A stretch of 64,000 bases of DNA, taken from assembly GCA_016124275.1 (NCBI GenBank), contig WGOA01000006.1, positions 16,194-80,193 of the forward strand, given 5' to 3'. The position numbers were made by a program, and so were the translations under genes. The notes below the pieces were generated by a model. It saw only the letters and a program-made list of their open reading frames with translations, was not told the origin of the DNA and did no database searches. The stretch is from Bacteroidota bacterium. Its GTDB lineage: Bacteria > Bacteroidota > Bacteroidia > Chitinophagales > BACL12. Numbering within the stretch: the first letter of the stretch is position 1; each line of letters opens with the position of its first letter. Below are positions 35,401-43,515 of this stretch, piece by piece.

Positions 35401-36328
35401 AAGGGTGCGGAAGGTCCTGCACACTTCCCCGGAATTTCCGGTAAATCGGCACCAGCGACCCGAGCAGCGGCAGCGGCACCCAGGCATTGTGGTTGATCTG
35501 CGTGAACGGAAACAGGTGCTGCGTCAGGCCAAAATACCCGCCGTGGTTGCCGTTGGAATGCAGCGGATGGTGCATCACCACCACGATTTGCTTGTTCTTG
35601 TTCTGCAATACGATATCCTCAAACACTTCCAGATAGTGCGCACGGCTCTTGACATCGCAGCCTTTGTTCATGCCTTTTTCTTGATCCTCATCGTGCAGCC
35701 ACCACTGCGAATCCAGGAAAATCAACACGACATCCCCGTCCAGCTTGACCATATCCGGAGTGCCGCAGCCATCATCCGGGCGGTAACTGTTGCCCTTGTT
35801 CACATACGTTTCGACATACTCCTCCTGCCGTTGCACCGCCTTTCTGCCGCCGCTGCTCCAGTGGTTCCAATCGTGGTTGCCCGGCACCATAAACACGCGA
35901 CCCGGAAAATCGCGCGCAATGTCCAACTGTGCGCCCAAAATGGCCTCGCCCTCTTCGCGGTCCTTGGCGTCCTTCTTCGGCAAGCCATCCGGGTACACGT
36001 TGTCCCCGAGGTAAAACACCGCTGAATTGGGTCCTGCTGCCGCGAGATCACGCGCCATTGCGTCATACACTGCCTGATTGCCCTCGTCCGGCATTTCCCC
36101 GCAATCACCGATGGCAAAAAGGGTCTGCACCGGTTCCTCCGCTGGCAATGCTTGTTCCTGCCAGTTCGCTTGCTCCGCGGCCACATAAGCCTGCTTCACC
36201 GTGCTGCACGAAGGGAGCGCCAGGGTGCCCAACGCCAGGGTGCACAGGGTCATGAGGCCTCTGCTGAACAGGCCCTTCCCCCTCTGCATCGTCTCAAAAA
36301 ATCGTCGTTGCCTGCTTGTCTGCCTCAT
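32489..36328 (-). CDS. Lipoprotein phosphoesterase fused to an Omp85-like beta-barrel
   Basis: A 1279-aa protein. A lipoprotein-like leader ends LALPSC; starts at 36289 or 36253 are alternatives. Residues ~65-400 are a calcineurin-like metallophosphoesterase with all metal motifs: AIGDCGE, YLGDNVYPDG, PGNHDW, MHHPLHSNG, AGHEHGLQY. A middle region (~480-750) contains FIHDWDRHDDQW and YRPIPRDRDQTF, a DxDRH...RDxD pattern that recalls secretory kinase-fold proteins. The last ~450 residues are barrel-like and include the Omp85 signature EFLRGYRNDRFAG, ending LGFSF. It is probably an outer-membrane enzyme facing the periplasm or surface; substrate unknown. A decayed copy of its 5' end lies at 43249. 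Confidence 0.85.
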   Translation of the reverse strand: MRQTSRQRRFFETMQRGKGLFSRGLMTLCTLALGTLALPSCSTVKQAYVAAEQANWQEQALPAEEPVQTLFAIGDCGEMPDEGNQAVYDAMARDLAAAGPNSAVFYLGDNVYPDGLPKKDAKDREEGEAILGAQLDIARDFPGRVFMVPGNHDWNHWSSGGRKAVQRQEEYVETYVNKGNSYRPDDGCGTPDMVKLDGDVVLIFLDSQWWLHDEDQEKGMNKGCDVKSRAHYLEVFEDIVLQNKNKQIVVVMHHPLHSNGNHGGYFGLTQHLFPFTQINHNAWVPLPLLGSLVPIYRKFRGSVQDLPHPLYQELIDRVAEILKPYEDVIFLAGHEHGLQYHPIDGHHYVVSGSGAKTEYLRSGKTANYAREAHGYVRIFCYADGQVWLESVVPDETGAVVDFRQQLVPPRPEAVAELFSGEFAPLPDSMTVVASERYASSRFREWFTGAQYRDAWTVPVTVPVLDLNKAYGGLTPIQKGGGQASNSLRLETADGRQYALRSVDKDVTKALPEELRDINLLNLLQDQISAIHPYSALVVPTLADAAGIYHTNPKVVYMMPQPALGVYNGLFPEGMYLLEERPEGERPDVPSFGEHEEILGYLDVLEKLEEDPDHRVDQEFVLRSRLFDLFIHDWDRHDDQWRWARLDGPDGTKIYRPIPRDRDQTFYRFKGVLPWAVAAFGVHKFGTIRDDLKRPWWQSFNARYFDRYFLNEPDREAWAQVAEELQEALTDSVIQVALAQWPAPVLEADGERLTRQLQARRDNLERIALRHYDYLSRRVSVTGTDGKDYFEVRRQDNGDTRVRLYERSGKGKKKDKRYDRTFVRSETREIRLYGLDGDDEFMLKGRARKGITVRIIGGIGDDEVQDESRVSGWVRRTRVYDTPEGVRLSASREISNRSSDDLDVNEYDREDFVFDSGLPVAYVGYNVDDRIFLGGGYSWTKHNFRKDPYWRRHVLAGNFAPETQAFNLRYRGDFIDAFRVLDFYLEAEVHTPYFINFFGLGNETVKLDTVRPYHWVRIEGASLKPFVKTRLGSDHWSIMGGPMVERYEVETVEGRFAYLPEAALPAVDFTERYYAGAELRARFVSVDNSMLPQEGIVLDLLANYRWAFQRDKAVAPSPLPAEPIPPGDFGQAGGALTFYLTIGNRLPVTLASRMGVKSNFGDAFPFFLANTVGGTEFLRGYRNDRFAGRTAFSHATDLRVKLGHWNNKILPMDLGLVGGFDYGRVWDDAYGDADLPGARMHHGYTAGLWLAPFSAAALHPFATWSEEEGWLFNFRLGFSF

Positions 36329-36461
36329 TTCAACCCCAAAGGTCGCAAAGCCCGGGGGAATGGTGTACGTGCGCTGCGCAAGATTATGGCCTTCCCTTCG
36401 TGGGCTTCCTCATGACCCTATAAGCTACACACTTCTTCCATGCGGCAGCGAAAACACAAGG

Positions 36462-37952
36462 CTATTGCTTCACAATTTTCCGGGGAAGGGTCTGCGTACC
36501 ATCTGCAGCCCTCAGGTAAACCAGGTAGAACCCTGCCGCTTTCGCCGTCAGGTCGAAGGGGGTGCTTCCTTCGTGCCACTGCCTTAGGACCTCCCTGCCG
36601 TAGAGGTCATGCACGATCAGCCAACTGGCTGGTCCACCAGTTACGGTGAAGCTACCCGAGCTTATGGAGGGGTTGATTGACCAGGATAGGTTTTGTAATG
36701 GTGAGTGGTGCAGGCCGGTCTGTGTGGTGTCTTGTTGGGAGAGTGTATCGCAGGGACTGCCGACGAGAGGGCCGAGGTCGTAGTTGGCGAAGTTGGGGAG
36801 GGAAAAGGTACTGTTTTCTCTTCCGTTAAGATAGATACCAAAAGTGTCTACGTAACAAGATAGACCTTCTAACTCTGGATGGCGGATCACAGCCAAATGA
36901 TTACTTAATCCATCTATTCCAGCCGACAATACTTCCCTTTTAAATGAGAATAGTATCTCACCATTTGAGTTCGACTCAAGTTGGCCTCCTCTGAAAAGGA
37001 AAAAAGATGGACCTCCCAGTCTTAATAATAAGGTACCATATAACCGTGAATCAGAAATACCAATCTGATAAAGAGCGATTTTATCTGCAGTTGAATAGTA
37101 TAAATACTTTCCACTAGGCGAAAAAGCTAAGCCATAACATAAATTTCCGCAAACTCTAGTGAGCATTGTGTCGACTAGAGTAAGCTGGCCGGAACAACGA
37201 TCAAAATCGTACATTGCGATAGTCGGAGGTGCCGGAAAGCAGGAATTTGTAGTTGCCAATGCAATTTTTGAACCATCCGAGGAAGCTACGAATTCACCTC
37301 CTCCTCCACCCACAAACCCAGCACCTTGAAATTCACGCTCCTGAAATCCCTCCTGGTTTAGTAAAACAAGAGTAATCTGATCACTTGGAGTAGGAAATTT
37401 TCGAGCAATAATCCACCAATCCCGGCCATTCCCATGTTTAACTGCTTGCAATTGCTCGCAAATGGGTTCATCCCAAACTAAGACATTCTTAAATTCATCC
37501 AAAATACCACCTAACCCACCATCAAGAGTTCGATCGATTTTGGAGCAGTATAATCGGTTATCGAGATCATTCATCTGAAAAAATGCAAAATATCGGTCTG
37601 AGCTGTCCCCCGGCCAAGGTAGAAACAATGAACCGTTGGTCTTAGAAGATGATGGCGGGCTAGCGATTGCAGGCAAAGTATCACTGTTCCATAAAGGTTG
37701 AAAATTGGCATTCCAAACTCGGATAGTATTAGAATAAAACAGTAGTGATCCCGAGGTATCAGATATACATGCTGCTCCTTCTGATGACCTAAAACCATCA
37801 ATAAAAGGCAACACCTCTGGTTCACCATCGGTATAATTGATGTGATAACCTTCCCCAAAAATCCAATTGGCTGTTCTGCTCTGAGCGTAAGTACCAGATT
37901 GGATAAAAAGCACTGCTCCTGCAAGAACCGTAAAACGCAATAAAATGCTCAT
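36462..37952 (-). CDS. T9SS-secreted propeller protein, copy A
   Basis: A 496-aa protein with signal peptide (MSILLRFTVLAGAVLFIQSGTYAQ), then the TANWIFGEGYHINYTDG family start and propeller-like strands (LAFSPSGKYLYYSTADKIALY). The C-terminal sorting domain (SWSINPSISSGSFTVTGG ... GFYLVYLRAADGTQTLPRK) directs type IX secretion. Its ATG overlaps the upstream fragment's stop (ATGA). Its paralog at 38902-40383 is nearly identical over the last ~125 residues but only moderately similar in the middle, suggesting recombination or conversion at the ends. Function unknown. Confidence 0.82.
   Translation of the reverse strand: MSILLRFTVLAGAVLFIQSGTYAQSRTANWIFGEGYHINYTDGEPEVLPFIDGFRSSEGAACISDTSGSLLFYSNTIRVWNANFQPLWNSDTLPAIASPPSSSKTNGSLFLPWPGDSSDRYFAFFQMNDLDNRLYCSKIDRTLDGGLGGILDEFKNVLVWDEPICEQLQAVKHGNGRDWWIIARKFPTPSDQITLVLLNQEGFQEREFQGAGFVGGGGGEFVASSDGSKIALATTNSCFPAPPTIAMYDFDRCSGQLTLVDTMLTRVCGNLCYGLAFSPSGKYLYYSTADKIALYQIGISDSRLYGTLLLRLGGPSFFLFRGGQLESNSNGEILFSFKREVLSAGIDGLSNHLAVIRHPELEGLSCYVDTFGIYLNGRENSTFSLPNFANYDLGPLVGSPCDTLSQQDTTQTGLHHSPLQNLSWSINPSISSGSFTVTGGPASWLIVHDLYGREVLRQWHEGSTPFDLTAKAAGFYLVYLRAADGTQTLPRKIVKQ
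36471..36840. repeat. Long direct repeat, copy 1 (pairs with 38911-39280)
   Basis: The 3' ends of the two propeller paralogs align without net length change over ~370 bp at high identity (same offset of 2440 bp at both ends), much more conserved than the gene middles. Confidence 0.8.
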
Positions 37953-38405
37953 CGATTAACTTGCAATTTGAGCGTTACGGACTTGACCCCTTGGCCAAAT
38001 AACTGAATCAAAAAAAGACCATTTGATAGCTCAGGTAGATCAATAGACTGAGTGGCAAGCCCATTTAGTTCTTTAGCCAATTGGACCGTACCTTGAATAT
38101 CCGTAATGCGCAAACTTTGATAATTCTCAATATTCAATAGGTACATTGAGTTAGAGGCCGGATTGGGGGGCAATACTTGGTCCTTCTGCTTTAAAGCCAA
38201 TCTGCGCACTACTGAACGTGAACAAAACGGTATCCACCGTAAAATCTCCTGTGATTGTTTTCAAACCGCTGAAACCGGCTATTCCCAAACTGGTTGCAGA
38301 TTCATCTGTCCATCCGGTGGAAGCTACAGTAATTGGGCACGCCGTTTGTGCATCACTAAATCGCATTCCAAACAAGATAACCAAAAACAGGAAAAAAGTT
38401 CTCAT
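37949..38405 (-). pseudogene. Internally deleted, frameshifted copy of the beta-helix T9SS gene
   Basis: Two track ORFs (38151-38405 and 37949-38209) are pieces of one gene. The 5' piece encodes MRTFFLFLVILFGMRFSDAQ and ~45 mature residues almost identical to the start of the 40383-42980 gene. The 3' piece is a T9SS tail (NPASNSMYLLNIENYQSLRI ... SVTLKLQVNR). The whole beta-helix body (~700 residues) is missing. The frames disagree at a G6 tract (38165-38170); removing one base would read through as SIAPNPASNS, an ideal sorting-domain junction. The stop overlaps the ATG of propeller copy A, so the cassette organisation persists. It could be a decayed gene, a slippage-switched gene or a sequencing slip. 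Confidence 0.75.
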
Positions 38406-38470
38406 GACAGAAGGTGTAATGACGAATAATGCACAATAGTACTTGCCTCTCCCCGCATTTCCAAATTTTT
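38196..38470. repeat. Direct repeat, copy 1 (pairs with 42776-43050)
   Basis: About 275 bp covering the 5' end and upstream region of the beta-helix gene. I count roughly ten differences from the second copy, including the ones that destroy the start codon and create the stop in that copy. Confidence 0.85.
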
Positions 38471-38579
38471 TATGTTAAAAAAGTAATATGTTTATGTTAA
38501 GCCAATGTGTCCAATTGCATCATACAAGAGTCAATACGTTGATTATCTGTTCATTGACTGCGAATGCGGCCTTTAAAAA

Positions 38580-38858
38580 AATGTCCAACACCCTATACAT
38601 CTTAAACGCGCTCCCGTTGTAGCGGCATAACCCAAGCTCCGTCCCAATTCAAATCAACCCGCGGCCATCCTGCGCAATGTCTAAAACTTTGCTCGAAGCC
38701 AGCCCCTCATTCACCGTAAACCGCTCAAAACGAAACTCCTGGGCGTGCAGTTGTCCGCGCGACCACCAAAAACTGACCAAAACCAGCGCCAAGAGCCCAA
38801 AAGCCCTTCGCCCTAAACCTATTGAATACACTTGCCGCACCCGCGAAAGATACAGCAT
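38580..38858 (-). pseudogene. 5' remnant of a regulator-propeller (Reg_prop) sensor gene
   Basis: From ATG 38858 the sequence encodes a signal-anchor (AFGLLALVLVSFWWSRGQLHAQ) and FRFERFTVNEGLASSKVLDI AQDGRGLI, the typical N-terminus of Bacteroidota two-component-regulator propeller proteins. The next codon is TGA where the family has Trp; beyond it the frame continues IGTELGLCRYNGSAFKMY, exactly the expected first propeller blade. Homology then fades. Thus a nonsense mutation (TGG to TGA) plus loss of the rest of the gene left only a stub, between the two T9SS cassette copies. Confidence 0.75.
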
Positions 38859-38901
38859 CCCGCGCGTTGTGCTCCCGCATTTCGGCCTATGAACCTGGCC
38901 G

Positions 38902-40383
38902 CTACTGCCGCACAATTTTCCGGGGAAGGGTCTGCGTTCCATCCGCAGCCCTCAGGTAAACCAGATAGACCCCAGCCGGTTGCGCCATCAGGTCGAAGGG
39001 GGTACTTCCTTCGTGGCACAGCCGCAGCACTTCACGACCGTAGAGGTCATGTACGACGAGCCAACTGGATGGCCCGCCGGTCACGGTAAAGCTACCCGAG
39101 CCTATGGAGGGGTTGATTGACCAGGATAGGGTTTCTATTGGTGGATGGTGCAAACTTGTCAGCGTGGTGTCTTGTGGAGAGAGGGTATCGCAGGGACTGC
39201 CGACGATAGGGCCGAGGTCGTAGTTGGCGAAGTTGGGGAGGGAGTAAGAGCTGTTTTCTCTTCCATTAAGGTATATGCCAAATGTATCAACATAACAAGC
39301 AATTCCTTCCAGTTCTGGTTCACGAATGACAATGAGATGATCGGCAAATCCGTCAGTACCACTTGTTGGAGATAACCTAACCACACCTAAGACTATTTGT
39401 CCGTTAACTGCTAATTCCAACTGAGCTGTATACATTAATGAAAATGACGGACCCGCTAATTTTAAGATCAATGAATCAACCAAAACATCATGAGAGGTCT
39501 CAATCTGATAAAGCTGAAATCTATTCGAAAGAGAATAATATAGCTTGCTTCCCGAAGCTGAAAAAGCTAATCCGTAAGAATTATTATGACACTCCCGGAT
39601 CAATAAAGTATCGCGAAGTTGTATCTCTCCCGTACATCTATCAAAATCATAGAGTGCTATTGTTGGGGGATTAGGAAAACATAAATCATCAGTCGTTGCA
39701 ATTGCAAGCAAACTCCCATATCTAGAAATGGTCATCTCACCGCCAAAACCTCCGCGGTAGCCACTAAACTGTGGATGCATCTGCACAATTCCCGCAGGTG
39801 TTAAAAGAAGCAAATCAAAATGTGTACTTTCCCAAAGTCCCTTTCTGGAAATCACCCACCAATCCCTACCATTTGCATGTCTGACTGCACTCAATTGTTC
39901 GCAAACGGGATGATCCCATACTAAGACTTGCTTTTGTTCCGGAACCACCCCACCTAAACCTCCATCTAAATTTATATTTACTTTATTGTAATATAATTTA
40001 CTGTCCGAACCGTCTATGTAAAAATGGATAAAATAAGTATCATGCTCGTCGCCTGGCCAAGGTAGAATTATTGTGCCATTTGTCTTAGTCCCTCCAACAG
40101 AGGATAAAGTATCGCTGTTCCAAAGTGGTTGAAAGTTTCTATTCCAAAGTTGACTAGAGTTTGAAAAGAACAATAGAGTCCCGCCCGTATCAGAAATACA
40201 TGTTGCGGCTTCATTTGCTCTGAAACTCTCAACAAATGGCATCACTTCAGGCACACCATCTGTGTACTTGATGTGATACCCATCCCCAAAAATCCAATTT
40301 GCTGTTCGGCCTTGTGCTTGTATCGATTGATGCAAAAACAAAGCCCCCAGCAAAAAGAGGAATACTTGCTTAATCCCGCTCAT
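38902..40383 (-). CDS. T9SS-secreted propeller protein, copy B
   Basis: A 493-aa paralog of copy A: signal peptide ending HQSIQAQ, family start TANWIFGDGYHIKYTDG, propeller-like repeats (LAFSASGSKLYYSLSNRFQLY) and a T9SS tail (SWSINPSIGSGSFTVTGG ... TQTLPRKIVRQ). Its ATG shares one base with the stop of the upstream beta-helix gene (TGATG), the same coupling as in copy A. The reading frame is intact. Although its partner gene is broken, this copy could still be made if transcribed. Function unknown. Confidence 0.82.
   Translation of the reverse strand: MSGIKQVFLFLLGALFLHQSIQAQGRTANWIFGDGYHIKYTDGVPEVMPFVESFRANEAATCISDTGGTLLFFSNSSQLWNRNFQPLWNSDTLSSVGGTKTNGTIILPWPGDEHDTYFIHFYIDGSDSKLYYNKVNINLDGGLGGVVPEQKQVLVWDHPVCEQLSAVRHANGRDWWVISRKGLWESTHFDLLLLTPAGIVQMHPQFSGYRGGFGGEMTISRYGSLLAIATTDDLCFPNPPTIALYDFDRCTGEIQLRDTLLIRECHNNSYGLAFSASGSKLYYSLSNRFQLYQIETSHDVLVDSLILKLAGPSFSLMYTAQLELAVNGQIVLGVVRLSPTSGTDGFADHLIVIREPELEGIACYVDTFGIYLNGRENSSYSLPNFANYDLGPIVGSPCDTLSPQDTTLTSLHHPPIETLSWSINPSIGSGSFTVTGGPSSWLVVHDLYGREVLRLCHEGSTPFDLMAQPAGVYLVYLRAADGTQTLPRKIVRQ
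38911..39280. repeat. Long direct repeat, copy 2 (pairs with 36471-36840)
   Basis: Second copy of the conserved 3' end of the propeller genes, containing the shared CCGGGGAAGGGTCTGCG word at its start. Confidence 0.8.
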
Positions 40384-42980
40384 CAGATAATCTGAAGTTT
40401 AAGGGTTGCTTTCTGTCCACCCTTACCAACCAAGTTTACCAAGTACAGTCCTGGCAAAAGCCCTGGAAACTCGATGGTTTGGCTCCATGTACCGTTTAAG
40501 CGTCCTGTTAACTGAATCGTGCCCCGTGTATCCAAAACTTCGTACGTATGATAATCATGTACTTGAAGAAGGTTTGCCGTCGTTGTTGCTGGGTTTGGTA
40601 CAATTCGCGGGCCTTCCACTGGTAATGAACCACTCCGAAGTTCTTCATCTGTAATTACATCCCATTCATGCGGAATCTGTGTTAATCCCAAAAGGCTTTG
40701 TGCAAAAACAGCGGCTGTGCCAGCGTCCTCCCAATTGGCCTGTGCAATAGACTTGAGGCTCTCCTCTTCCTCTTCGGTCCAAAAGAAACCATCATCGCCT
40801 GATGATTTTTGGAGCCTTACTTCCCAGGCTTGCTTGTAAAGCAATTCTTCAACATTGATCGGTCCAAGGCTTGCTACAAGCGTTTGGGCATAAGTAAGGT
40901 TGCCGGCCTGCCAAGCTTGCTGTATCGAATCCAGCTTTGGAATGTTCGTCAATCGCAAAGCAGTCTCTACCCGCGAGTCGGATACCTTGTTTGAATAGGC
41001 CCAACGCAAATAGGCATAGAGCTTTGGTGATATCACGGTTTGATTAGAAGCCAAAGACCGATCTAAGGACGCTTCTCTCTGCCCTGAAGGGTCTTGTGGC
41101 AGCGCTTGTGGAATTTGCCCCTCCCTGAACATATCCTCAAGAATATCGCATATAGTTGAAGTTGACCCTATCACAGAATCCAAAGGCGTAGCTGGTGGTA
41201 TATCCAGATTCGTCCCCCCTCCCGGAAAATCATACGTCGCTGCGTTGCGGTAGTACCAAACAATAGTGCCCGCTTTTGACCCGTTGATGCTAAAGGATCT
41301 TACCGGCTCAAAACCTCCTCCAAGCGTGCTCGTCCAGCGGTTGTCGCTTGAAGTAGTACTGCTCAGCATCGTGCCAGCTACCCGATTGGTGACCCCTACG
41401 GTGATGCCGAACTCTGCCGTATCCACATTGTCCCAAACCACGCCGCTGTAACTGTCGTGAAATTCATTGCACAAGGCATTCCCTTCAAGGTTGTCCCGCA
41501 GGATATACAAACCGGCCCCGCTATGCTCGATGTAGTTGAGAAAAACTTTGGCATCAGGGCTGAGGTACAGCATGATGCCCCGTATCTTGGAATTGTTCAG
41601 ATTAATCGTGTTGCAGGGCCCTCCGCCTCCAGGATAGGGGCAGTTGCCGCTGATTATGTTCTTGTAAATGAGCGGCTCGGCAACATCCAACGATAAAATA
41701 CCCCCGGCCGCTTGTGTGCTAATCCCAGCATAGCCGAAATTGATCGTGTTCGTATCTACCTGCACTTGACCAGCCGTGGATAAGGACTGAAGCACGATTC
41801 CACGAAAAACCTGGTCTATTGAGTTGATGTTTACATTCACTCCGCCGTCCAGCAAATTGACAAAGACGCCTACCGTCTCGTCGAAGGTGCCTTCAAGGGT
41901 GTTGTTGTTTACGCTTGCGTCAACGCCGGTGGCGCCTGGACCGGGATTGTCATCCAGGATGATGCCGGTGTTGGTGAAATTTTCAATCGTATTGGCTGCA
42001 ACAATGATCGAATCTGATGTCCGGTTAACCTCAACACCAATTTCAAAAGGTCCCGAAGAAGCACTCATCGTATTGTCGGACACATTGACAAGTCGCATGC
42101 CAGTACTGTACACCCCAAAACGACAGTCGGTTATCGTATTCGCGCGATTGGACCCATTGCCCACAATGAGCTCATAGGGACCAGGAGGATTCACTTCGGC
42201 GTAAACTGCGTATCCCAGATTGAGGCCTGCTATATCCTGAATGTCTTCAAACTCGTTGTTAAAAACTCGTAATTCGGAATTGAGGGCATAGATGCCTCTA
42301 TCCATGTTCGTGAATCGGTTTGCTGCAGCAGGTGCAGTTGCTGCATCGCCAATGGAAATGCCATCGCCTCCGCTTACCTGGCTGATGAAGACACCCTGAA
42401 AGGTATTGCTGGTTGGCGCAACAGGAAAACCAGGACCGCAACTGTTTGGCGGCAAACTGCCCCCTTCAAAATGCGTTCCAATCACATAACCCGGATAGGT
42501 GCCTGCCGTGTAATCGGTCACTTCAAGATTGACATAGTTGTATCGAAACAAGGAATTCTGAATGTCAAAACTGCCAGCGCTGGTAGAAAAGCCATTGTTG
42601 ATCTTTACGGCGGTGACCGCCCCACATACGTCGGAATTGTCTACTACCAACCGACCACCGGGATGAACGACAATCCCCTGCCACATTTGCGTACCCAAAT
42701 TGGTAAGCGTACTGTTTAAAATGCGGAGTTCGCACCCTGGCAATACGACAATCTGGCAACCTGCTTAAAAGCCAATCTGCGCACTACTGAACGTGAACAA
42801 AATGGTATCAACCGTAAAATCTCCTGTGATTGTTTTCAACCCGCTGAAACCGGCTATTCCCAAACTGGTTGCAGATTCATCTGTCCATCCGGTGGAAGCT
42901 ACAGTAATTGGGCACGCCGTTTGTGCATCACTAAATCGAATTCCAAACAAGATAACCAAAAACAGGGAAAAAGTTCTCAG
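40383..42980 (-). pseudogene. Beta-helix T9SS protein gene with lost start and in-frame stop
   Basis: The main ORF (40383-42743) encodes parallel beta-helix repeats (NTITDCRFGVYSTGMRLVNVSDNTM, ENFTNTGIILDDNPG ...), a helical domain and a T9SS tail (RIVPNPATTTANLLQVHDY ... KATLKLQII). In the same frame upstream lies the natural N-terminus (AQTACPITVASTGWTDESA), separated by TAA at 42765-42767; the sister copy has AAA (Lys) there. A one-base deletion also removes the ATG that the sister copy has (CTCATGACAG versus CTCAGACAG). An intact version would be a secreted protein of ~860 aa, cotranslated with propeller copy B. In this genome it appears disabled. Confidence 0.78.
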
Positions 42981-43050
42981 ACAGAAGGTTTAATGACGAA
43001 TAATGCACAATAGTACTTGCCCCCCCCGCATTTCCAAATTTTTGATGTTA
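42776..43050. repeat. Direct repeat, copy 2 (pairs with 38196-38470)
   Basis: Second copy of the beta-helix gene's 5' end and upstream region. It carries the start-codon deletion. Confidence 0.85.
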
Positions 43051-43151
43051 AATAATTACGATGCCAACGTTAACCCTACATTAACTTCATGCGCATTTTT
43101 ATCATTATGCTTTGATACTCTGCATATTATAAGAAATTATCTCTGCAAATT

Positions 43152-43186
43152 TTAGCCCAAACGTTTAAAAATTTTCCTTGGGCTAA
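43152..43186. other. Hairpin in AT-rich gap
   Basis: TTAGCCCAA / TTGGGCTAA (9 bp) enclosing an AT-rich loop, in the 43051-43248 gap that otherwise shows nothing recognisable. Confidence 0.45.
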
Positions 43187-43248
43187 CTCATTTTCAGCCC
43201 GTGCGTAGAAATCGTACTTGGTTGTCCTTGCGCAATCCAGAACTATAT

Positions 43249-43515
43249 TCAATTCCTCGCTCCATCCAGCTTCACACAGTCCCCAATTGCAAAAAGCGGC
43301 TGCATGGACTCCTCTTCAGGCAACACCTGCGCCTGCCAGCCCTCCTGTTCTGGAGCCACATAGGCCTGTCGAACTGTGCTGCACGACGTCCCGATCATCG
43401 CACAAATTGCCGTTCCAGCCATCGTAACCAGGGTCATCCCCAGCCGCCCCTTGTTACCACACCATACCACTGCCCTGCATTTTTGGAAGTGCCTTTCGCT
43501 ATTCAACTTCCACAT
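43249..43515 (-). pseudogene. 5' remnant of a paralog of the 1279-aa phosphoesterase
   Basis: From about ATG 43437 the ORF reads TSCSTVRQAYVAPEQEGWQ, then EESMQPLFAIGDC, closely matching PSCSTVKQAYVAAEQANWQ and EEPVQTLFAIGDC at the start of the large phosphoesterase-barrel protein encoded at 36328. Similarity stops right after the first metal motif GDC, and the ORF ends a few codons later. Only the lipoprotein leader and ~45 residues survive, so the gene is a truncated duplicate, not a functional enzyme. Confidence 0.8.
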
